DNA of 33,804 nucleotides, taken from assembly GCA_017429475.1 (NCBI GenBank), contig JAFROX010000012.1:1-33804 (forward strand), read 5' to 3'. Below, piece after piece: positions 30,387-33,804 of this stretch. The stretch is from Bacteroidales bacterium (GTDB lineage Bacteria; Bacteroidota; Bacteroidia; Bacteroidales; UBA932). A program made the position numbers and the translations under genes. Position 1 is the stretch's first letter. Each line of letters starts with the position of its first letter. A model generated the notes under the pieces. That model did no database searches and had not been told where the DNA came from. It saw nothing but the letters and a program-made list of their open reading frames with translations.

Positions 30387-31076
30387 CTACTCGCTGGAGA
30401 GCTTGGCCTGGGCAAGTACGTCTCCGGACTTCTCGCCGGTGGCGGTGTTCACGTAGAAGTACTTGAAGAAGACCTTCGGGCTGCCGGCGGAAGGAGCGCC
30501 GCACTTGCTGTCGTAGGCACTCTTGATGTCGATGGCCGTGGCCACGGGAGTGTACGGGTCAGCGAAGGCAGCAGCCTTGCTGTAGGCGCGGGTGATACCG
30601 TTACCCTGGGGATCGGAGGCCTGGATGACGAGTTTCAGGTTGGTCACATCGCTGGGGATGGTGGCCAGCTGGAAGGTCATCGCAGAGGCGGTGAGGGTGA
30701 TGGTCGCGGAATCCGGAGCGACGACACCGGCCAGGTTGGGCACGGCGGTCATGATGTTGCCGCCGCAGTAGACCACCCAGTAGTTCAGCCTCATGAAGAG
30801 GTTGGCACCGGAGATCTTGGCTTTGGTACCGAGAACGGACTTGCCCTGTGCGGTGTTGGCCGCGGCATTCCAGGCGAGGATCTGCTCGTTGGTGAGACCC
30901 TGCCAGGCCTGAGAGAGCTGCTTGAAGACAGCTTTTACGGAAGACTGGAACGCGGTCCTGGTGGAGCCGCCGTATCCACGGTTGCGGATGTACTTACGAC
31001 CGCGCGTCTTGGCAGCGGTGACACCCTTTGCGGAGCCCGACATTTCGTCGAAGGCGATAGAAGGATTGTACTTCAT
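30387..31076 (-). CDS. Phage-like paralogue A, unknown function
   Basis: A 229-residue protein that I cannot assign to a named family. The N-terminal ~105 residues carry the block's shared module: MKYNPSIAFDEMSGSAKGVT at the start, a helical region ending LTNEQILAWNAAA, and SGANLFMRLN. The C-terminal half is beta-rich and ends with a shared motif, VFFKYFYVNTATGEKSG. It is unlike the lysozyme before it. Abundant Ala, Thr and Gly and the lack of signal peptide and catalytic motif suggest a virion structural or assembly protein. Its closest relatives here are the proteins at 31880 and 33040. Confidence 0.75.
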   Translation of the reverse strand: MKYNPSIAFDEMSGSAKGVTAAKTRGRKYIRNRGYGGSTRTAFQSSVKAVFKQLSQAWQGLTNEQILAWNAAANTAQGKSVLGTKAKISGANLFMRLNYWVVYCGGNIMTAVPNLAGVVAPDSATITLTASAMTFQLATIPSDVTNLKLVIQASDPQGNGITRAYSKAAAFADPYTPVATAIDIKSAYDSKCGAPSAGSPKVFFKYFYVNTATGEKSGDVLAQAKLSSE

Positions 31077-31108
31077 GGCGCAAATAGATTAAAAGTTAAA
31101 CAAATGGT

Positions 31109-31861
31109 TTATTCTGATGTGTTGTCATTGTTGTCTCTGACGAGGAAGGCATATACGAAGGGATCGTGAGCGGTGTCGAAGAATCCCATCACGCGGCGCT
31201 GGTTGCTGAGCACCTTGTTCTCGATGTGGGCTTCTGCCATACCGTCGCAGTTGGGGTGCATCTGGTTGCCGCCTCCGCAGATCGGAACATCAGCCGTGAT
31301 GTCTGCAGGCAGCTGCTCCATCGTTACCTCCCACAGCGCGTCCCTGTAAGCGTAAGAAACGCCGGAAAACATCAGGTGGATGAACACCCAGTGCTCGAAC
31401 TCCACCATAAAGGTCTCGTAGCCGAAGCGCAGGTAATTGCCTTCCGTGGTCATCGTAAGGCGTTGCATCGTGCTCTTGATGGTGTCGCTGCCCTGATTCA
31501 GCTGCGGGTAGAGCGTGAGTATGTAGATGATGAGCGGGCCGTTCTCGTCGAACCAGGGCTGTTTCTCGATGACGATGGTGTTCTTGTCCTTGATCCAGGA
31601 CTTGAGCACCGTACCGCCGTCATACACGGAATCACCCCAGGAGTAGTGGTAATCCTCGACAAAGCGAATGAAGACTCCACCCACAGCACTGCGGTCGATG
31701 ATCAGATCCGGAACGTAGATTTCCAGCTGGTCGCAGGCCTGGTAGTCGGCATTCGTCGGGTCAAACGTGAACTTGGAGTTCAGGACCACGTAGTTCTCCG
31801 CCTGGTAATCCTTGAAGGTTATCTGGCCGGCTCCGAAGTTATTTCCAATACTGTTGAACAT
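31109..31861 (-). CDS. Conserved protein of unknown function in the phage-like block
   Basis: A 250-residue protein lying between two of the paralogues but lacking their shared module. It has beta-rich stretches (LEIYVPDLIIDRSAVGGVFI, TLYPQLNQGSDT), many aromatic residues, a Cys-rich GGGNQMHPNCDG segment and an acidic Asn-rich C-terminus (VRDNNDNTSE). No signal peptide, membrane segment or known catalytic motif is visible. Its position and the same strand imply co-transcription with the paralogues; a baseplate or fibre component is possible but not shown by the sequence. Confidence 0.7.
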   Translation of the reverse strand: MFNSIGNNFGAGQITFKDYQAENYVVLNSKFTFDPTNADYQACDQLEIYVPDLIIDRSAVGGVFIRFVEDYHYSWGDSVYDGGTVLKSWIKDKNTIVIEKQPWFDENGPLIIYILTLYPQLNQGSDTIKSTMQRLTMTTEGNYLRFGYETFMVEFEHWVFIHLMFSGVSYAYRDALWEVTMEQLPADITADVPICGGGNQMHPNCDGMAEAHIENKVLSNQRRVMGFFDTAHDPFVYAFLVRDNNDNTSE

Positions 31862-31879
31862 AGTCGTTGCGATAGGGGA

Positions 31880-32926
31880 TTAGTAGATGATTCCGGAGCC
31901 AAAGCACTCAGTAGGCATTACGTAGTAGCCGCCACGATGGGCGAATGTCATTTTAGCACCATCGGAAAGATTATATATGTAGACCAGGTAAGACTGCGGG
32001 ATAATCTTGCCGTCAGCGCCATTCCCGCGGCCCAGGCAGATGCCTGTACCGATGACATCGGCAGGAAGCGGACGATCCAGATACACCTCGGAAGAAGCGA
32101 CGTTGCTGTGGCCCAGGCACATTGCGTTGAACTCTGCCACGGGAACGCCGGTGGAGAAGTCCACATCCAGCGAAGAAACATGGCTTTCCTCTGTCGGGTC
32201 AAGATCGTCCATCGTAGCGCGGACACGCTGCCCGGACGGGCTTTCTCCGGTTACTATGGCCACGTCCTGGAGTACTTGCCCGGCGAAGCCGGTAGCCGTA
32301 TCCATCCAGTAGGATTCGACGAAGACCTTCTGGCCGGGAACGGGCTCCACGCCGATGGTTTTGAAGTACAGCTTGGTCACGTCAGCCTGGCCCCAGTCGT
32401 CCTCCATACCGGGAGAGACGATGACAGTCTTGCTCCAGCCGTTGGAGATGCCGACACTCTGGGTGCCGGACATCTTCACGACCAGCTTGTAAGGGGAAGG
32501 GGCGTGCTTGATGCCGTTGATGGCGATGAATTCGGGAGTAACGACCGCCTCGTCGTAAACCACGATCGGAATGGTCCCGTGATAGGAAGGCGCATCCCTG
32601 AGAATGGGCTCTCCTGCCATGACACGATTGGAGTTGAGACGGACGAAAGCGTTGTGGCCGGTCATCTCGGCGGCAGAGCCGATGGAGGACGCAGCCTTCA
32701 TATGAGATGCCAAGACCTCCCAGGCTTGCATTTGGGAATCAGAGAGCTGCTTATACTCCCGGGAGATCTTGGACAACTGATTTCGAGTGGTAGCCTGGGC
32801 CGGCGTGACGACCTTGCTCTGGAAGGCCCGGACGGAGAGGATATTGCGCCCATTGACGTTCCTCGCGGTGACATCCTTCGCGGTGCCGGCGAAGTCGTTG
32901 AACGCTATGGAAGGCTTTGCTATCAT
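31880..32926 (-). CDS. Phage-like paralogue B, long form
   Basis: A 348-residue protein; the frame also opens with GTG at 32962, but that codon touches the -7 box, and MIAKPSIAF aligns with the other paralogues' starts, so I take the ATG at 32926. It has the shared module (KPSIAFNDFAGTAKDVTARN, the Arg/Gln-rich helix LSDSQMQAWEVLA, TGHNAFVRLNSN) and the beta motif VFVESYWMDTATGFAG near residue 220. An extra ~110 residues follow, containing DLDPTEESHVSSLDVDFSTG and GTGICLGRGNGADG, absent from A and C. That extension may carry its specificity. The family is not recognised; a structural role is inferred. Confidence 0.75.
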   Translation of the reverse strand: MIAKPSIAFNDFAGTAKDVTARNVNGRNILSVRAFQSKVVTPAQATTRNQLSKISREYKQLSDSQMQAWEVLASHMKAASSIGSAAEMTGHNAFVRLNSNRVMAGEPILRDAPSYHGTIPIVVYDEAVVTPEFIAINGIKHAPSPYKLVVKMSGTQSVGISNGWSKTVIVSPGMEDDWGQADVTKLYFKTIGVEPVPGQKVFVESYWMDTATGFAGQVLQDVAIVTGESPSGQRVRATMDDLDPTEESHVSSLDVDFSTGVPVAEFNAMCLGHSNVASSEVYLDRPLPADVIGTGICLGRGNGADGKIIPQSYLVYIYNLSDGAKMTFAHRGGYYVMPTECFGSGIIY

Positions 32927-32961
32927 AATCTTCTTATGGGTAGCAGCCTCTGATTCCGACA

Positions 32962-32969
32962 CAAATATA
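32962..32969 (-). promoter_or_regulatory. -7 promoter box for the phage-like genes
   Basis: On the minus strand TATATTTG fits TAnnTTTG, about 35 nt before the ATG at 32926. It could drive paralogue B through the lysozyme. Confidence 0.5.
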
Positions 32970-32980
32970 CAAAAAGTTTT

Positions 32981-33006
32981 CTAATTATTCAAATACAAAT
33001 AATTAG
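32981..33006. repeat. AT-rich inverted repeat upstream of paralogue B
   Basis: CTAATTATT (32981-32989) and AATAATTAG (32998-33006) are perfect inverted copies around 8 nt, just upstream of the -7 box. It could be an operator or a weak hairpin for paralogue C's transcript. The surrounding ~70 bp are much more AT-rich than the genes. Confidence 0.5.
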
Positions 33007-33039
33007 ATACGATTGTATAAAGTATTACTTTAGGTAAAT

Positions 33040-33753
33040 TTACAGCTCCATCAGGAAGGATTTCTTCCGGAAAATGTTGCGGTAGCCGGTCTCGGAGTCG
33101 AGCAGAAAGTACCGGAAATGCACCTGGTACTCCGGCAGGTCGAGGTCCCAGATGTCCTTGTATCCGGGGACCAGCACTTCCACGATGCAGTCATCGGAAG
33201 AGCAGTTCTGCTGGGCGACGAACGACCTAAGGTAGCCGGGCCTTCTGCCTGCTCCGGGCGTGGTGAGCTGGAGACGGACCGCCAGCCGGTAGCGGGAAGG
33301 ATTGGCGCAGCGATCCAGACGCACCCGCAGCTTGAGCGAAAGGGTGGTGCCATCCACGACTGACGCCGAGTGGAACTCGCAGTATAGCGGCGGGAAGTCC
33401 TCGAAGGCCCTGGGTACCGGCACGTGCTCATTGTCCAGCTGCGCGAAGCCATGGTAGCCGGACACGAAGAGATTGTGGCCGGTGATGTGGTGGTCCTTGC
33501 GGAACGGCGGCCGGTGGCTCTGCACGGTCAGCGCCAGCATGTTCCACTGCTCCTGCGTCAGGGGATCGAGGTCACGCCAGGCCTGCAGCGCACGAAGATG
33601 CACGGACTGCGCTTCCAGCTGCCCCAGGGTGCCCGGAAACTCCGGATGCGCCCGCTTCTTCCAGTAGCAGATGCCGTTCCTGTGGTAGAACGTGACATCA
33701 CCCACTGAAGACCAGCAGTCGGAGAATCGGATATTTGGGTTATACCTGGGCAT
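33040..33753 (-). CDS. Phage-like paralogue C, unknown function
   Basis: A 237-residue protein. The frame is open to the window edge from a TTG, but MPRYNPNIRFSDCWSSVGDV matches the starts of paralogues A and B, so the ATG at 33753 is preferred and the gene is complete. The module is present but diverged: helical LDPLTQEQWNMLALTVQ, then ITGHNLFVSG. The C-terminus has the shared beta motif YQVHFRYFLLDSETGYRN. It differs from A and B in being rich in Arg, Trp and His. A separate promoter likely serves B onwards, since ~110 bp of AT-rich sequence lies downstream. Confidence 0.75.
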   Translation of the reverse strand: MPRYNPNIRFSDCWSSVGDVTFYHRNGICYWKKRAHPEFPGTLGQLEAQSVHLRALQAWRDLDPLTQEQWNMLALTVQSHRPPFRKDHHITGHNLFVSGYHGFAQLDNEHVPVPRAFEDFPPLYCEFHSASVVDGTTLSLKLRVRLDRCANPSRYRLAVRLQLTTPGAGRRPGYLRSFVAQQNCSSDDCIVEVLVPGYKDIWDLDLPEYQVHFRYFLLDSETGYRNIFRKKSFLMEL

Positions 33754-33804
33754 ACTGTGCAGTCTATGGCCGGGGCAGGGGTCGCGCCTTGAACTCTTGA
33801 ACAA

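Larger units (their letters stand above)
29621..33804 (-). mobile_element. Phage-like block abutting tRNA-Leu (right end not seen)
   Basis: Five consecutive minus-strand genes with short gaps: a GH24 lysozyme, three diverged paralogues and one unrelated protein, none with a metabolic role. The block begins right after a tRNA 3' end, a common integration site. No integrase, terminase or attachment repeat is visible within the window, so it could be one end of a prophage, a remnant or a tail-like particle cluster. The boundary at 29621 is only approximate. Confidence 0.55.

Noticed and set aside
31166-32953. 595-codon plus-strand open frame across the phage-like genes
   Set aside because: Opposite-strand shadow of coding genes with recognisable shared modules; its translation has no domain pattern, only His/Val/Asp-rich antisense-like sequence.

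Overview
The window looks like a chromosomal segment of a gut-type Bacteroidota (probably Bacteroidales) genome. The evidence is BACON-domain lipoproteins, an Oar-type TonB-dependent receptor, GH43 and sialate-O-acetylesterase-like enzymes, Bacteroidota-type phenylalanyl-tRNA synthetase, and many matches to the Bacteroidota -7 promoter box TAnnTTTG just upstream of genes. No finer taxonomy can be supported from the sequence alone.

Layout. 1-2.4 kb: 3' part of metK, two small divergent lipoproteins (the + strand one clearly BACON-type, the other BACON-like) and a metallo-beta-lactamase-fold hydrolase. 2.5-10.3 kb: an Oar-type TonB-dependent receptor with a multidomain surface lipoprotein directly behind it, then a terminator/promoter overlap and a second multidomain lipoprotein ending in a DNA/RNA non-specific endonuclease domain. 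10.3-12.6 kb: housekeeping manC-like nucleotidyltransferase and pheS. 12.6-22.9 kb: a compact set of exported carbohydrate-active genes (two alpha/beta-hydrolase esterases, two SGNH sialate-O-acetylesterase-like enzymes, a nucleoside-hydrolase-like DUF1593 lipoprotein, two GH43-type enzymes and a CBM48-esterase). No SusC/SusD pair is visible; the set would remove acyl decorations and short side chains from plant-type glycans. 23.0-28.7 kb: tRNA-Gly, a large beta-propeller plus beta-barrel envelope protein, pfkA and an OmpA/TPR protein.

The most unusual locus is 28.8-29.6 kb. A tRNA-Leu(UAA) gene is split inside its anticodon by a 725-nt group I intron. The P3-P8 core can be drawn by hand, and its Q and R segments closely resemble the cyanobacterial/plastid trnL(UAA) intron (IC3 type). 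The intron carries an HNH endonuclease gene whose 3' end runs through the ribozyme core and stops inside P7. A well-spaced Bacteroidota promoter lies inside the intron, just before the endonuclease start.

Directly beyond the tRNA, from 29.7 kb to the window end, is a minus-strand phage-like block: a GH24 lysozyme with a Glu-Cys-Thr triad, three diverged paralogues sharing an N-terminal module and a C-terminal beta motif, and one unrelated protein of unknown function. No integrase is visible, and the right end lies outside the window.
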